From JAWPMT01 sp965601475 (GTDB lineage Bacteria > Bacteroidota > Bacteroidia > Cytophagales > Cyclobacteriaceae): 64,000 nt of DNA. Below are positions 18,171 to 27,817 of the stretch, piece after piece (the first letter of the stretch is position 1; every line of letters begins with the position of its first letter). The stretch lies in contig OZ271832.1 in NCBI GenBank assembly GCA_965601475.1, positions 4,402,001 to 4,466,000 of the forward strand. Direction: 5' to 3'. A program made the translations under genes and the position numbers. Below the pieces are notes generated by a model. It ran no database searches. It was not told where the DNA came from and saw nothing but the letters and a program-made list of their open reading frames with translations.

Positions 18171-18880
18171 CCTTCCTCCTGAGTGAGCTTGAACAATTTC
18201 AGCAAAGCGGCGATATGAGCGAAAAGGACTGCCGGAACTACAAACGTTGGTAACCAGATAAAAGGAAACTCCAACACTGCAAGGTTGGGCCTGTCAAACC
18301 CACTACTGTCAAAGAAGTAAGGTGTTGCCCTTATTGCAATGATCACAATATTCAATAGCAGTCCAATGCCAAGTAGGTTCCAGATGATGGCGGCAAAGGT
18401 GCTCTTACTCCTCATTCCCACCAGGAAGACACCTGCGAAGGGAGCAGTAACACCGGTGAGTATATCGAAGTTGGAGCCCTCGAATGTCATCACCATAGGC
18501 ACCATTCCCGCCAGGGCCAGCCACCAAAGTACCAACTCTACCGGTACACGAATGATGTGGAGATAGGTCAATGTGGTGATGGGCATCTTGAGGATAAACT
18601 CGCGGCTGCTCGACAGAGAAAACAAAACAGCTATTGTGACAAGGGCCGTGACAATAGGGATGAAAAGGCGAGGTGGGAAGGAGTCAGTAACCTCGAAAAA
18701 GCCCTGAAAAGTGAGAAGCGCAGTCAGGAAAAGCCAGATCGTCAGGAAAGTGAAAACTACTGTTGGAGTGTTGTTCTTTCTTCCTGGAGCAGCAACATTG
18801 GTGGCGTAAATGATAAAAGCCAGAACTGCGATGGTAATGGCGATAAAGGTATAGGATACGAAGACTGGAAGGTTGTCCAT
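18167..18880 (-). CDS. Multi-pass membrane protein of unknown function
   Basis: A 237-residue hydrophobic protein with about seven predicted membrane helices, including VFVSYTFIAITIAVLAFIIY at the N-terminus and PFIWLPTFVVPAVLFAHIAA near the C-terminus. No enzyme or transporter motif is recognised. The RKNN loop between helices 1 and 2 and the short C-terminal KLFKLTQEEG are the only clearly charged parts. It stands alone, tail-to-tail with the TPR lipoprotein gene with a 4-base overlap. Confidence 0.65.
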   Translation of the reverse strand: MDNLPVFVSYTFIAITIAVLAFIIYATNVAAPGRKNNTPTVVFTFLTIWLFLTALLTFQGFFEVTDSFPPRLFIPIVTALVTIAVLFSLSSSREFILKMPITTLTYLHIIRVPVELVLWWLALAGMVPMVMTFEGSNFDILTGVTAPFAGVFLVGMRSKSTFAAIIWNLLGIGLLLNIVIIAIRATPYFFDSSGFDRPNLAVLEFPFIWLPTFVVPAVLFAHIAALLKLFKLTQEEG

Positions 18881-18979
18881 TCTCAGGGTTTAAAGCCCAT
18901 GTAATATATAAAAAAGCGAAAACAGACCATGAAAATGAACGCTGAATGCCTGTGTACGCGTTGGCTCATTCGAAAGCTA

Positions 18980-18987
18980 TAATTTTG
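18980..18987 (+). promoter_or_regulatory. Candidate -7 box TAATTTTG before the Nudix gene
   Basis: TAATTTTG fits TAnnTTTG, with a TTG about 16 bases upstream (18961-18963) as a possible -33 element. Only 5 bases separate it from the GTG start at 18993, which suggests a leaderless transcript. Confidence 0.5.
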
Positions 18988-18992
18988 ACTTT

Positions 18993-19637
18993 GTGAGCAA
19001 TCAGGATTTGATTAACTGGATTGAAACCAGGTTGAAGGAAGACCTTCCGGGCCCGGAGGCACATCGCCGAATGTTGCCAACGTTGCCTGAGGGAGCCCCA
19101 ATACGCATTAGTCATGACAACCCTCCTCGTGAAGGTGCTGTACTTATGCTTCTGTATGAAGAGGAGGGAGACTTGAAGTTTCCGTTGATTCAAAGGCCGA
19201 CTTATGCAGGCGTGCACAGTGGGCAAATGGCGTTGCCCGGGGGTAAGAGAGAATCATCAGATTCAGATCTCTATTACACGGCACTCCGGGAAAGTGAGGA
19301 GGAAATTGGCGTATATAAAGATGAGATTACCATATTAGGGAGTTTGTCTTCCTTCTTCGTGGCCGCAAGCAACTATCAGGTGTTGCCGGTCATAGGGTTC
19401 CAGGACTCTGTCCCTCGTTTTGACCCCGATGACCACGAAGTAGAGGAGGTAGTAATTGCCAACCTTTCAGATCTGGTCAATAATGACAACATTAAGCGCA
19501 AGGACATTCACGTTAGTAACGGTGTGCGGCTAGACGCACCTTACTTTGACCTGAGTGATCGGGTAGTGTGGGGAGCAACGGCGATGATGTTGAGTGAGTT
19601 CGTCCACATTTTTGGTGAAATACGACATTCCCTATGA
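18993..19637 (+). CDS. Nudix hydrolase, CoA pyrophosphatase type
   Basis: A 214-residue Nudix enzyme. The Nudix box is intact: GGKRESSDSDLYYTALRESEEEIGV (residues about 78-102), with the REsEEEIG core. The preceding LIQRPTYAGVHSGQMALPGGK matches the NudL/CoA diphosphatase (UPF0035) signature, so the likely reaction is cleavage of CoA or acyl-CoA to phosphopantetheine and 3',5'-ADP. The start is GTG. The next gene overlaps its stop by 4 bases. Confidence 0.88.
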   Translation: MSNQDLINWIETRLKEDLPGPEAHRRMLPTLPEGAPIRISHDNPPREGAVLMLLYEEEGDLKFPLIQRPTYAGVHSGQMALPGGKRESSDSDLYYTALRESEEEIGVYKDEITILGSLSSFFVAASNYQVLPVIGFQDSVPRFDPDDHEVEEVVIANLSDLVNNDNIKRKDIHVSNGVRLDAPYFDLSDRVVWGATAMMLSEFVHIFGEIRHSL

Positions 19638-20278
19638 CCCAATCCAAGGAGCATCACCTGGACGTCAACCTAAAGGCCTCCTATCGTACGCTCAATCAGC
19701 TTACTTCAGCCACAGAGCGGATTTGGATTGTATTCCATGGCTACGGACAGCTGACTGAGTATTTTCTTCAAAAATTTACGATCCTCGATCAAGCGTCAAA
19801 TTTCATACTCGCGCCACAAGGGTTGTCGAAGTTTTACCTGGATGGATTTGCCGGTAGGGTCGGGGCCACGTGGATGACAAAGGAGGATCGGTTGACTGAA
19901 ATTGAAAATCAGCAGCGCTACCTGAGTACTTTGGTCAGTAAGTATGTAGACCCTCACCCAAATGCCGAATTGATCCTGTTCGGATTTTCCCAGGGTGTGG
20001 CCACGATGGGTCGCTTTGCAGCGTATAATAATCTGAAATTCAATAAAATGATACTCTGGGCAGGCACATTTCCTCATGATGTCGAGCAGCACGAATTGGC
20101 ACATTGGCCCCCTGAATATGATTTGAGATATTTCACTGGCCGGCAGGATCCCTTTTTGCGAGAAGGGTTGGTGGAGGAGCAGCAAGCAAGATTGAAGATG
20201 CTCACCGGCCGGACCGTGCAACCCCAGTATTTTGATGGCAAACACGAAATAATTCCGGAGTTGCTACTTCAGATATGA
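19634..20278 (+). CDS. Alpha/beta hydrolase (phospholipase/carboxylesterase family)
   Basis: A 214-residue serine esterase. The nucleophile elbow GFSQGVAT is at about residues 116-123; the catalytic Asp is probably in the TGRQDPFL segment and the His in DGKHEII near the C-terminus. IVFHGYG near residue 32 is the oxyanion-hole loop. The fold and length match the phospholipase/carboxylesterase (YpfH-like) family acting on short acyl esters. It overlaps the Nudix gene by 4 bases, suggesting joint turnover of acyl-CoA or acyl esters. Confidence 0.85.
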   Translation: MTQSKEHHLDVNLKASYRTLNQLTSATERIWIVFHGYGQLTEYFLQKFTILDQASNFILAPQGLSKFYLDGFAGRVGATWMTKEDRLTEIENQQRYLSTLVSKYVDPHPNAELILFGFSQGVATMGRFAAYNNLKFNKMILWAGTFPHDVEQHELAHWPPEYDLRYFTGRQDPFLREGLVEEQQARLKMLTGRTVQPQYFDGKHEIIPELLLQI

Positions 20279-20415
20279 ACAGATGTGTTTCGAAAGTGAA
20301 CAATTGGTGGAGTGGACACGTAACATAAACCGCTGAGAATCAAAAGATAATTTTATTGGCATAACATCTGCATAGAAATTGTGTCTCATCATTAAATTCG
20401 GGAAACTTTTCATAA

Positions 20416-21081
20416 ATGATCAAGCTAGTCAACCTCGACAAATTCGTTGATTCCAAATATCAGAGGATCTTCATTCTCAAAGGAGTAGACCTGGAAGTGC
20501 AACCAGGGGAATTTGTCAGTATTATGGGACCCAGTGGGTCTGGGAAATCTACATTGCTCAACCTTATTGGGATGCTCGATAAGCCCTCTGCCGGGGAGTA
20601 CTACTTCAATGACGAACCGGTACACAAGTTCAATGAACGGAAAACCTCCAAAATCCACAAAGAGAATATTGGGTTCATCTTTCAGGCTTATCACCTCATT
20701 GACGAACTCAACGTCTACGAAAACATTGAAACGCCATTGCTTTATCGTGGTGTGAAGAAAAAGGAGCGTGCTTCCATGGTAGCAGAGATGCTTGATCGGT
20801 TTCAAATGGTGGCGAAGAAGGATCTCTTTCCGGAACAGCTCTCAGGAGGTCAGCAACAACTGGTAGGTATTGCACGTGCCATCATAGGTAAGCCGAAGCT
20901 GTTGCTTGCTGATGAACCTACAGGTAATCTGCACTCCGAACAAGGTGAAGAGATCATGGAGATCTTCACACAACTCAACAAAGAAGGTATGTCCATTATT
21001 CAGGTGACTCACTCGGAGAAAAACGCCGAGTTCGGTTCACGTGTCATCCGTTTGGAGGATGGTATGGTAAAGCAGTCCTAG
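20416..21081 (+). CDS. ABC transporter ATP-binding protein (LolD/MacB type)
   Basis: A 221-residue ATPase of the LolD/FtsE/MacB class. Walker A is GPSGSGKST (about residues 36-44), the signature is LSGGQQQLVGIARAI (about 141-155) and Walker B is LLLADEPTGNL (about 161-171). The switch His is in VTHSEKNAEF. These ATPases drive lipoprotein sorting or efflux together with FtsX-like permeases, but no permease gene lies beside it here. It might work with ftsX elsewhere in the window or with an unlinked permease; that is speculation. Confidence 0.88.
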   Translation: MIKLVNLDKFVDSKYQRIFILKGVDLEVQPGEFVSIMGPSGSGKSTLLNLIGMLDKPSAGEYYFNDEPVHKFNERKTSKIHKENIGFIFQAYHLIDELNVYENIETPLLYRGVKKKERASMVAEMLDRFQMVAKKDLFPEQLSGGQQQLVGIARAIIGKPKLLLADEPTGNLHSEQGEEIMEIFTQLNKEGMSIIQVTHSEKNAEFGSRVIRLEDGMVKQS

Positions 21082-21217
21082 GTCGGCCCCTGGACACTTC
21101 GTGAGGTGTTCATTTTCGTTTTTTTGGTGGATTTTCCCGTATGAATCGGGCGCTGGCTTGAAAGATTTTGTTTTGGTGCTTTTATTTGCAATCTCAAACA
21201 CTAAAAGGTTCATAATC

Positions 21218-23206
21218 ATGAGATTGCTATTGAGTATAGCCTTCGTCGCTCTGACGGTGGGTTATGTTGCTGCGCAAAAGAATAAGATCAAGTTTGGCGG
21301 CGTCACAAAAGATGAATTACAACTTACCAAATGCGCTTTCTATCCTGATGCGGATGCGATGGTACTCGCCCGATACGGCGAGCTAGGCTTCGAATACTCC
21401 AGGGAAAATGGCTGGAAATATCATATTGACATAACCGAACGTCTGAAAATTTTCACTGATCGCGGGAAAGAACGGGCAGATGTCTCCATCTCACTGTACG
21501 ACCCCATTAAGGGTACTGCGAAGGAGGACATCGGCGTTATCAAGGCATATACTTACAACTTACGCGATGGACAAGTCGTGAAGTCCAGGCTGGAAAAAGA
21601 ACAGGTCTTTGAAACCAGGTTAAATGACTATCGGGTTAAAGTCACTTTCACCATGCCCGACGTCGCTGAGTCTTCTGTGATCGAATACAAATATCGGATC
21701 ACATCGGACTACATCAGCACGCTCTATACGTGGTACTTCCAGGACGACATTCCCATTCAGTCTTCCTCAATGAGTTACAGGATTCCCGAGTTTTTCAACT
21801 ACAGAGAGAGCCAGGTTGGTGCCGTTGTCAAGGTTAATCGCGAGGTGATCAATGTCTCTGAGAACTTTCAGATCTATTGGCGTGAGGAAGTCGGTGCCAA
21901 TAGCCGCAGAGCCCGGAGTGGCACGCAGAATTTGCAATCCAACAGTACACTCTACAGAATCAATGCCCAAAACGTATTACCTGTCGTTGATGAGCCTTAC
22001 ATGAACAACCGGGTGGATGTTCCATCCAGGGTTGAGTTCCAGTTGATCTCTACCAAGATGCCAGGATCAAATCTGAGGCAGATTGCAAGATCATATGAAG
22101 ACTTCAGTAGTACGATTATGGATTGGAGTTCATTTGGAGGTGCCATAGGGAAAGGAGCTTTTGCCAGGGACAAGATTGCCACGTTGGACGGTGATGCAAG
22201 CGAAATGGCAATAGGCCTTTATGATTGGATCAATGACGAGATCGCTTTCAACAACGTCTACGGTGTTACCGGTGCCAAAGCCGGAAGAAAGGCGCTCACA
22301 GACAAGGAAGGAAGTACTGGTGATATCAATCTGACCCTGGTTGCAGCCATGCGGGAGGCAGGTCTTCAGGCGTTTCCTGTGATTCTTAGCACACGCGGCC
22401 ATGGTATTCCACATCCGGTTTACCCCAATTTTGAAGATTTCAATTACGTGATTGTGGCGGTGGTCCTGGGAGAGAAGATCCAGTTGGCAGATGCTACAGC
22501 CGATTTGCCATTCGGCTTTCTGCCCAGGAGGTGTCTCAACGGTCAGGGTTGGCTGGTGACCGAAGATGGCGGAACCTGGGTCGACCTGAAGAAGAATGCC
22601 CGAGCGGTGACCACAGTAGCATCCAATTTTGGCTTTGAGGAGGGCCAATTGCATGTTAAGCACCAGGTACGCTACGAAGGGTACAAGGCATTGGAAGAAA
22701 AGAGTGCTTTGTCATCCAAGGGTGAAGAAGATTACCGTGAGACTTTGATGAGTTCCTTTGACGAGGAAGTGGATGACGTTACCCTTGAAAACGGCGATCG
22801 TGACCTCCGATGGAATGTGGACTATACCTCCGAGGCTGAGGATGCAGAATACATCTACATCCAGCCCGTGCAATTAGGTACAGTGCGCGAAAATCCCTTT
22901 ACCCGGGAGGAGCGATTGTCACCAGTTGACTACACTTATACAAGTGTTTTCAGAGTGATTGCTCAAGTCCAGATACCAGAAGGTTATGCTTTAGCAGAGA
23001 AACCGGAACCTGCTGTTATCGCCTTACCTGAGAAAGGAGGTAGGTTCACCTATGCTATTCAGCAATCGGGCAATACGGTCAGTATTTCCAGTGTTGTCAG
23101 TTTGTCTAAAACAGATTATTCCTCAATGGAGTACCCATACCTGAAGCAGTTCTACCAAATGGTTGCAGAAAAGCATGATGAGATTATTGTCTTGAAGAAG
23201 ATATGA
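21218..23206 (+). CDS. DUF3857 / transglutaminase-like secreted protein (first of pair)
   Basis: An exported protein of about 662 residues. The ATG at 21218 gives a signal peptide (MRLLLSIAFVALTVGYVAAQ); an ORF start 39 codons earlier has no support. It has the DUF3857 domain (ITERLKIFTDRGKERADVSI, VIEYKYRI) and a transglutaminase-like core around YDWINDEIAFNNVYG...GSTGDINLTLVAAMREAGLQAFPVI. In that core the usual Cys-containing GDC/GxC position reads STGDIN, without cysteine, so peptidase or crosslinking activity may be lost. It overlaps its paralogous neighbour by 4 bases. Confidence 0.82.
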   Translation: MRLLLSIAFVALTVGYVAAQKNKIKFGGVTKDELQLTKCAFYPDADAMVLARYGELGFEYSRENGWKYHIDITERLKIFTDRGKERADVSISLYDPIKGTAKEDIGVIKAYTYNLRDGQVVKSRLEKEQVFETRLNDYRVKVTFTMPDVAESSVIEYKYRITSDYISTLYTWYFQDDIPIQSSSMSYRIPEFFNYRESQVGAVVKVNREVINVSENFQIYWREEVGANSRRARSGTQNLQSNSTLYRINAQNVLPVVDEPYMNNRVDVPSRVEFQLISTKMPGSNLRQIARSYEDFSSTIMDWSSFGGAIGKGAFARDKIATLDGDASEMAIGLYDWINDEIAFNNVYGVTGAKAGRKALTDKEGSTGDINLTLVAAMREAGLQAFPVILSTRGHGIPHPVYPNFEDFNYVIVAVVLGEKIQLADATADLPFGFLPRRCLNGQGWLVTEDGGTWVDLKKNARAVTTVASNFGFEEGQLHVKHQVRYEGYKALEEKSALSSKGEEDYRETLMSSFDEEVDDVTLENGDRDLRWNVDYTSEAEDAEYIYIQPVQLGTVRENPFTREERLSPVDYTYTSVFRVIAQVQIPEGYALAEKPEPAVIALPEKGGRFTYAIQQSGNTVSISSVVSLSKTDYSSMEYPYLKQFYQMVAEKHDEIIVLKKI

Positions 23207-25077
23207 GGTACTTGATATTGCTGCTGGGTTGGGTTTCTGGGTTTACACTAATGGCCCAGGATCTTGTTATTCCTGATTCGCTCCTGAACGGATCCAATCA
23301 GGTGGCAATTCATGATCATACCGTGTTCGAAGTAGAGGATATCCATAGCTCCACGCTGAAAAGAAATTACCGGGCGCTGATCCTAAACAAAAAAGCATGG
23401 CGGTTCAATCATATCATTCTGCACTATGACAAATTTCAAACCGTAGCCAGCGCACAGGTAAAGGTCCTGGACTTGCTGGGCAATGAACGGAAGTCCTTCA
23501 AATTAAAGGACTTCGATGACAAGAGCTTATTGGGGATCAGCATTGCCTCAGACAGCAGATATAAGGAGCTGGAGATCACCGACGATGACTATCCATATAT
23601 CATTGAGGTCAGTTACGCCATTAACTACCAGGGATCATTGTTTTATCCGGATTGGGAACCACAGCCCTGGAGTACTGGTGTGGTCAATGCGACCTTGGAG
23701 GTCAAAAGTGCGATTGATGACGCTTTTAGGTACAAATCACGAAATGTCGAACCTGAGGTACTACAAGAGGGTAAGCATGTCCGTTGGGAAGTCACCAATT
23801 TGGCGCCGATTGGCTACGAACCTTTTGCTGCAGAGGAGGCTTCCATGGCACCCTATGTTGCGACAGCGCCCAATGCTTTCCAGATGGATGATTACGAGGG
23901 GGACTTTTCCAGTTGGGAATCATTTGGCCAATGGATTGCGAAGCTCAATGCAGGCAAGAGTGATCTCACCGAAAGTCAAATAAATGAGGTGCGGAAGCTC
24001 ATTCCTGAAAATGCCACAAAAGAGGAGAGGGCACGCATCGTATATGATTTCATGCAACAGAATTCCAGGTATGTGAGCATTCAACTTGGGATTGGGGGTT
24101 GGCAGCCCTTTCCGGCATCTTTTGTTCATGTGAAAAAATACGGTGATTGCAAAGCGCTGTCTTTCTATACCAAGGCATTGTTGGAACATGTGGATGTAGA
24201 CGCCCATTATACCTTAATCCGAGCCGGTAAAAATGCGGACGATATCGATCCGACATTTCCCATCTCGCAATTCAATCATGCCATCCTCACAGTGCCACTC
24301 GATCAGGATACCGTGTGGCTAGAGTGTACCTCCTCGACCAACCCCTTCGGATACCTCGGTAAGTTCACGAGTGACAGAAATGCCCTCATGATTACAGAGG
24401 ATGGGGCTGAAATCGTCAGGACGCGATCCTATGCCCCTGAGGACAATCAACAATTCACAAGGGCATCACTCCTCCTGACAGAAGGTGGCTCCGTGAGTAT
24501 GGAGGTCGAGCGAAAGTATCGTGGTCTCTCTATCGAAAATGATAATCTGGTGTATATCATTCAGGAATCGGATGTGGAACAAGAGAAATGGGCCCGTGAC
24601 AATCTATCCTGGGGAAATTTTGAAAATCTTTCGTTTGAGGTCACTGCTCCAACCGAGGAAGTAGTACCAGAGATGCACATGACCGTAACGGCACAAAGCC
24701 GGAGTTTGGTCAAGAAGACCGGAAGTCGGCTTTTTCTTCCGGCGTCGCCTTTGACCGAAATCCCATTTCGGTTCAAATCCAAGGATCGGGAAACCGCGTT
24801 GCAAATTCGCTATCCTGTGATGCAAACTGATACCCTGAAGATATCGCTGCCCGAGAATTATCATATGGAAACCAGCGATCTCAACATGGATCTAAACTCC
24901 TCATTTGGAGACTATTCCCTGAGGTCCGAGGTGGTACCTTCGGGTATTGTGGTCATACGCAGTTTCAAGATGAAATCAGGAACCTATACCAAGCAGGATT
25001 ACCTGGAGCTAAAGGAATTTCTGGACCAAGTACATAAGGCGGATAACAAACGCCTGGTATTTGCCAGCAAGACCTGA
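23203..25077 (+). CDS. DUF3857 / transglutaminase-like secreted protein (second of pair)
   Basis: A 624-residue exported protein with a signal peptide ending LMAQ. An N-terminal DUF3857 domain is followed by a transglutaminase-like core: RIVYDFMQQNSRYVSIQLG, then KKYGDCKALSFYTKALLEHVDVDAHYTLIRAG (Cys near residue 312) and QFNHAILTV with the His. Here the Cys-His pair is kept, unlike in its upstream partner. The two genes overlap by 4 bases and share the same architecture, so a heteromeric complex of one active and one inactive member is plausible. The substrate is unknown. Confidence 0.84.
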   Translation: MRYLILLLGWVSGFTLMAQDLVIPDSLLNGSNQVAIHDHTVFEVEDIHSSTLKRNYRALILNKKAWRFNHIILHYDKFQTVASAQVKVLDLLGNERKSFKLKDFDDKSLLGISIASDSRYKELEITDDDYPYIIEVSYAINYQGSLFYPDWEPQPWSTGVVNATLEVKSAIDDAFRYKSRNVEPEVLQEGKHVRWEVTNLAPIGYEPFAAEEASMAPYVATAPNAFQMDDYEGDFSSWESFGQWIAKLNAGKSDLTESQINEVRKLIPENATKEERARIVYDFMQQNSRYVSIQLGIGGWQPFPASFVHVKKYGDCKALSFYTKALLEHVDVDAHYTLIRAGKNADDIDPTFPISQFNHAILTVPLDQDTVWLECTSSTNPFGYLGKFTSDRNALMITEDGAEIVRTRSYAPEDNQQFTRASLLLTEGGSVSMEVERKYRGLSIENDNLVYIIQESDVEQEKWARDNLSWGNFENLSFEVTAPTEEVVPEMHMTVTAQSRSLVKKTGSRLFLPASPLTEIPFRFKSKDRETALQIRYPVMQTDTLKISLPENYHMETSDLNMDLNSSFGDYSLRSEVVPSGIVVIRSFKMKSGTYTKQDYLELKEFLDQVHKADNKRLVFASKT

Positions 25078-25085
25078 CCACGCGG

Positions 25086-26486
25086 CTATTTTCTGGAGAT
25101 CTGGGCCCGTGTAACTTTCAGGTACTCATTTTTCGCCCGTAGGTCATACCTGAAATACGGACCGATCTCAATATCAGGAATCACCCCTGAGCCTTCAAGT
25201 TCCGGTGAAACCTCTGCTGTCAGGTATTTCCATTGCGGGATATTCACGCTGATATCGGAGTATTTCCCTTCAAAGGTCGTGGACCAACCGCTGGTATTGC
25301 CCATGGCGCCGCCACTGGTTTCCTGGCCGATCAAAGTGGAGAGGTTATTAGCCGCAATCACACTGGCAACATCGCCACAGGTGGAGAAGCAGCCACCGTC
25401 TATCCAAACGTAGGATTGCCCCTGGAAGTGATTCTTCGCAGGTTGCTGTGATGACAGGCCACTATGGGAGGTCATCAGCTGTGTACCGTTCTTGTTGACA
25501 ATGCTACCGTACCCCTGGTAGCTTGGTGTCACTTCAATTTGTTCGAAGTATCGGAATGGCTCATTGGTAAGGTAACTCACAAGGAGGGCCCCATATTCAT
25601 CTTTGCCGCCGCCGTTGCCGCGGAGGTCCACCACCAGATTAGAGATATCCTTCTCCTTGATCGTTTCAAAAGAGGATTTGAGAAAACGCTCATAGTTGGT
25701 GAGATCACTTTCATTGAAAGTGCGAATACTCAGGATGGCCAGGTCTTTCTCCTCCTGTAGCTCCAACTCCAGCATTTCCTCCTCCTGTCTGGGAGGCCCC
25801 GCCGCAAGCAACTGCTGAAGGGTCATGCCGTCCACCATCACAGAACTGGCACGCCCTTCCCGGTCGACGACTGTTGCCTGAAAACGATCAACCGATGCAT
25901 TGAAATAGAGATGATAATAAAAAGGCCAGGAGCGCTGCAGCTCCTTTCGCTTACCGGTCATGTTCTGCCCGTCAGCCGATAGCCTGCGGTAAATGATTTG
26001 GAGGATTTCGTCCATGGGCTGTTCGTCGATGGCGATGAGCTGGTATTCCGGTAGAAAAGCTGTGGAGTCAAAACTTTTATCAATATAGACACCTTCATCA
26101 TTTACCAAAATCGTAAATGGTAACAACTTGGCTTCGTGCATGTGCTGCCTTATCGATGGAGAAGGCAATACCCTGGTGTGGCCACATTTTACCATAGCCA
26201 CCAATTCACTCAAATTTCTAAAATGATCCAGCGACGTTTTTTGTGTGGAAGCGTACGCAAGCGCTTGTTCAAAGGCTGATTGCAACTCCCCCTCACTGGT
26301 ATACCAATACAAGCCGGGATGTTCGGATTTGAGTCGGTCGTATATGTCATGCAATTCCTCGGTCATCTCGGAGGGTGTCAGCAGAGGTAAATCCTCCACG
26401 CCCTGGCCGGAACCACTCCCGCATGACAGCATGGCTGCCATTGCGAGAATGATCATAACCCAACTCAAATTCTCACAGACACGCAT
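25086..26486 (-). CDS. S41 family peptidase lipoprotein
   Basis: A 466-residue lipoprotein (lipobox MLSCGSG, Cys near residue 22). The second half carries S41 (tail-specific protease) features: LVVDLRGNGGGKDEYGALL near residues 280-300 and a nucleophile segment GGCFSTCGDVASVIAANN, followed by GQETSGGAMGN. No PDZ domain is obvious. The family cleaves proteins or peptides in the periplasm with a Ser-Lys type dyad. It is monocistronic and 8 bases from the convergent DUF3857 gene. A second S41 protein lies at 34.6-35.9 kb. Confidence 0.85.
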   Translation of the reverse strand: MRVCENLSWVMIILAMAAMLSCGSGSGQGVEDLPLLTPSEMTEELHDIYDRLKSEHPGLYWYTSEGELQSAFEQALAYASTQKTSLDHFRNLSELVAMVKCGHTRVLPSPSIRQHMHEAKLLPFTILVNDEGVYIDKSFDSTAFLPEYQLIAIDEQPMDEILQIIYRRLSADGQNMTGKRKELQRSWPFYYHLYFNASVDRFQATVVDREGRASSVMVDGMTLQQLLAAGPPRQEEEMLELELQEEKDLAILSIRTFNESDLTNYERFLKSSFETIKEKDISNLVVDLRGNGGGKDEYGALLVSYLTNEPFRYFEQIEVTPSYQGYGSIVNKNGTQLMTSHSGLSSQQPAKNHFQGQSYVWIDGGCFSTCGDVASVIAANNLSTLIGQETSGGAMGNTSGWSTTFEGKYSDISVNIPQWKYLTAEVSPELEGSGVIPDIEIGPYFRYDLRAKNEYLKVTRAQISRK

Positions 26487-26528
26487 ACGTACTTTGACGA
26501 GAAAGTAAAATATTGGTTCCGGGGCAAG

Positions 26529-27623
26529 CTAGGCACCCACCTGATAGGTGCCGTTTTCCATTTCAGTGCGTATCTCTGTAACACGTTCCTTATAGGGATC
26601 CGGGATTTCACTCATCACCTTATCCAGCTGGCTTATGCCGCTCTTTTGTTTGCCGTTGAGATACAAGGCTACCCCGTAGTTGAGTTTCAGGTACCAGGTA
26701 TCAGGGTGCTTCTTGTTGGCCTGTGTGATGAACTCCAGGGATTGTTCGTTCAGTTTCTGACCGATTAGCCATCGGAATACAGAGTTGGCCTCGTAAGCGC
26801 TGTACTCAAGGGCCATCATCTCGTCAATAGTATTCGCGGCCTCAGGTTTGTCCAAAGCCAGTTCCAGACGACCCTTCGTCAACATGTTGTTGATGTTTCT
26901 ATCTCCACCAAATCCACCAAATCCACCATCGATAGAGCGGTCGGCCCACTCCAATGCTTCCTCGAGGTTTACGTTGCGATTAAGACACCAATTTGCGGCG
27001 TCATTCCAGGCTTGCCAACGATAGGTGTTTATTCCCCGCAGCTCGCTACGTAGGCTGGTAAGTACAGTCCCATTGAGGTCGACGGATACCGTGAAAGGAA
27101 TCCTTTGCTCTGCCCACTCCAGACCAATGACCACCGAGCTATCGGATTGGTAGATGAACTCGTAATCCAATTTTTCAGAAAAAGCACATGCCTCCGACTG
27201 AACAACTACTTTTAATGCAACATCTCTGTCCATATCGAGGTAGTAACTACCCCACAAGTCATTGGCATGTGCAAATACCAAAGTGTATTTTTCATTTTCA
27301 GGTACGATGTGAAAGCCGTACTTGCCAGCTGGCAGGGCTGATCCGTTGATATTGACGTCGGTTGAGAAGCTGATGGTGGTGTTCATGTTAGCACCTGCGC
27401 GCCATGCAATTGGATCTGCATTCTGAGGGATGATGTTTGGGTTGTTCCAAACATCACGCCCATTCACCCTTGGACTGGAATAGTCTATGGTGATCTCTGT
27501 GACACCCAGTTGTTGGGTTTCTGTGACGTCTACACTTGCCTGAGGCATCTTCAAGGTATGAAATTGTGCTTGCGCTGAAAGGGTAATCGCGCAAAGCCCC
27601 ACAAGGATCAATTGAAATTTCAT
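26529..27623 (-). CDS. DUF2911 domain secreted protein
   Basis: About 364 residues. The ATG at 27623 (MKFQLILVGLCAITLSAQAQ) gives a proper signal peptide. The mature N-terminus (PQASVDVTETQQLGVTEITIDYSSPRVNGRDVWNN) is the standard opening of DUF2911. It continues with PAGKYGFHIVPENEKYTLVFAH and a C-terminal helical repeat region resembling TPRs. The family is widespread in Bacteroidota and of unknown function. It is divergent from the AraC-type regulator at 27.8 kb, which might control it. Confidence 0.85.
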   Translation of the reverse strand: MKFQLILVGLCAITLSAQAQFHTLKMPQASVDVTETQQLGVTEITIDYSSPRVNGRDVWNNPNIIPQNADPIAWRAGANMNTTISFSTDVNINGSALPAGKYGFHIVPENEKYTLVFAHANDLWGSYYLDMDRDVALKVVVQSEACAFSEKLDYEFIYQSDSSVVIGLEWAEQRIPFTVSVDLNGTVLTSLRSELRGINTYRWQAWNDAANWCLNRNVNLEEALEWADRSIDGGFGGFGGDRNINNMLTKGRLELALDKPEAANTIDEMMALEYSAYEANSVFRWLIGQKLNEQSLEFITQANKKHPDTWYLKLNYGVALYLNGKQKSGISQLDKVMSEIPDPYKERVTEIRTEMENGTYQVGA

Positions 27624-27774
27624 TATTTGTTTTTTGCTCAAAAGAGCCCATAGATTGTTGTTGCACTATTCTGATTTCGAGAATCAGAACAAGAAGATTT
27701 TACTGACCTTGCTCTTTGGAAAGAATCCGTTCATCAATACATCCGTACATTTAGTCAACTTAATACAGTCGAAT

Positions 27775-27801
27775 ATGTGATACCTTCGTATGCATGTGAT
27801 A
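27775..27801 (+). promoter_or_regulatory. Direct repeat before the AraC-type gene
   Basis: Two copies of ATGTGATA (27775-27782 and 27794-27801) lie 19 bases apart, start to start, just before the ATG at 27818. Spacing near two helix turns on one DNA face is what AraC-family dimers usually bind. The site is a candidate autoregulatory operator. Confidence 0.4.
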
Positions 27802-27817
27802 TAGTCAATCAACCTCT

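Noticed and set aside
21082..21130. Terminator after the ABC ATPase gene (GACAC...GTGTTC with T-rich run)
   Set aside because: The stem is only five pairs with a wobble, too weak to list with confidence.
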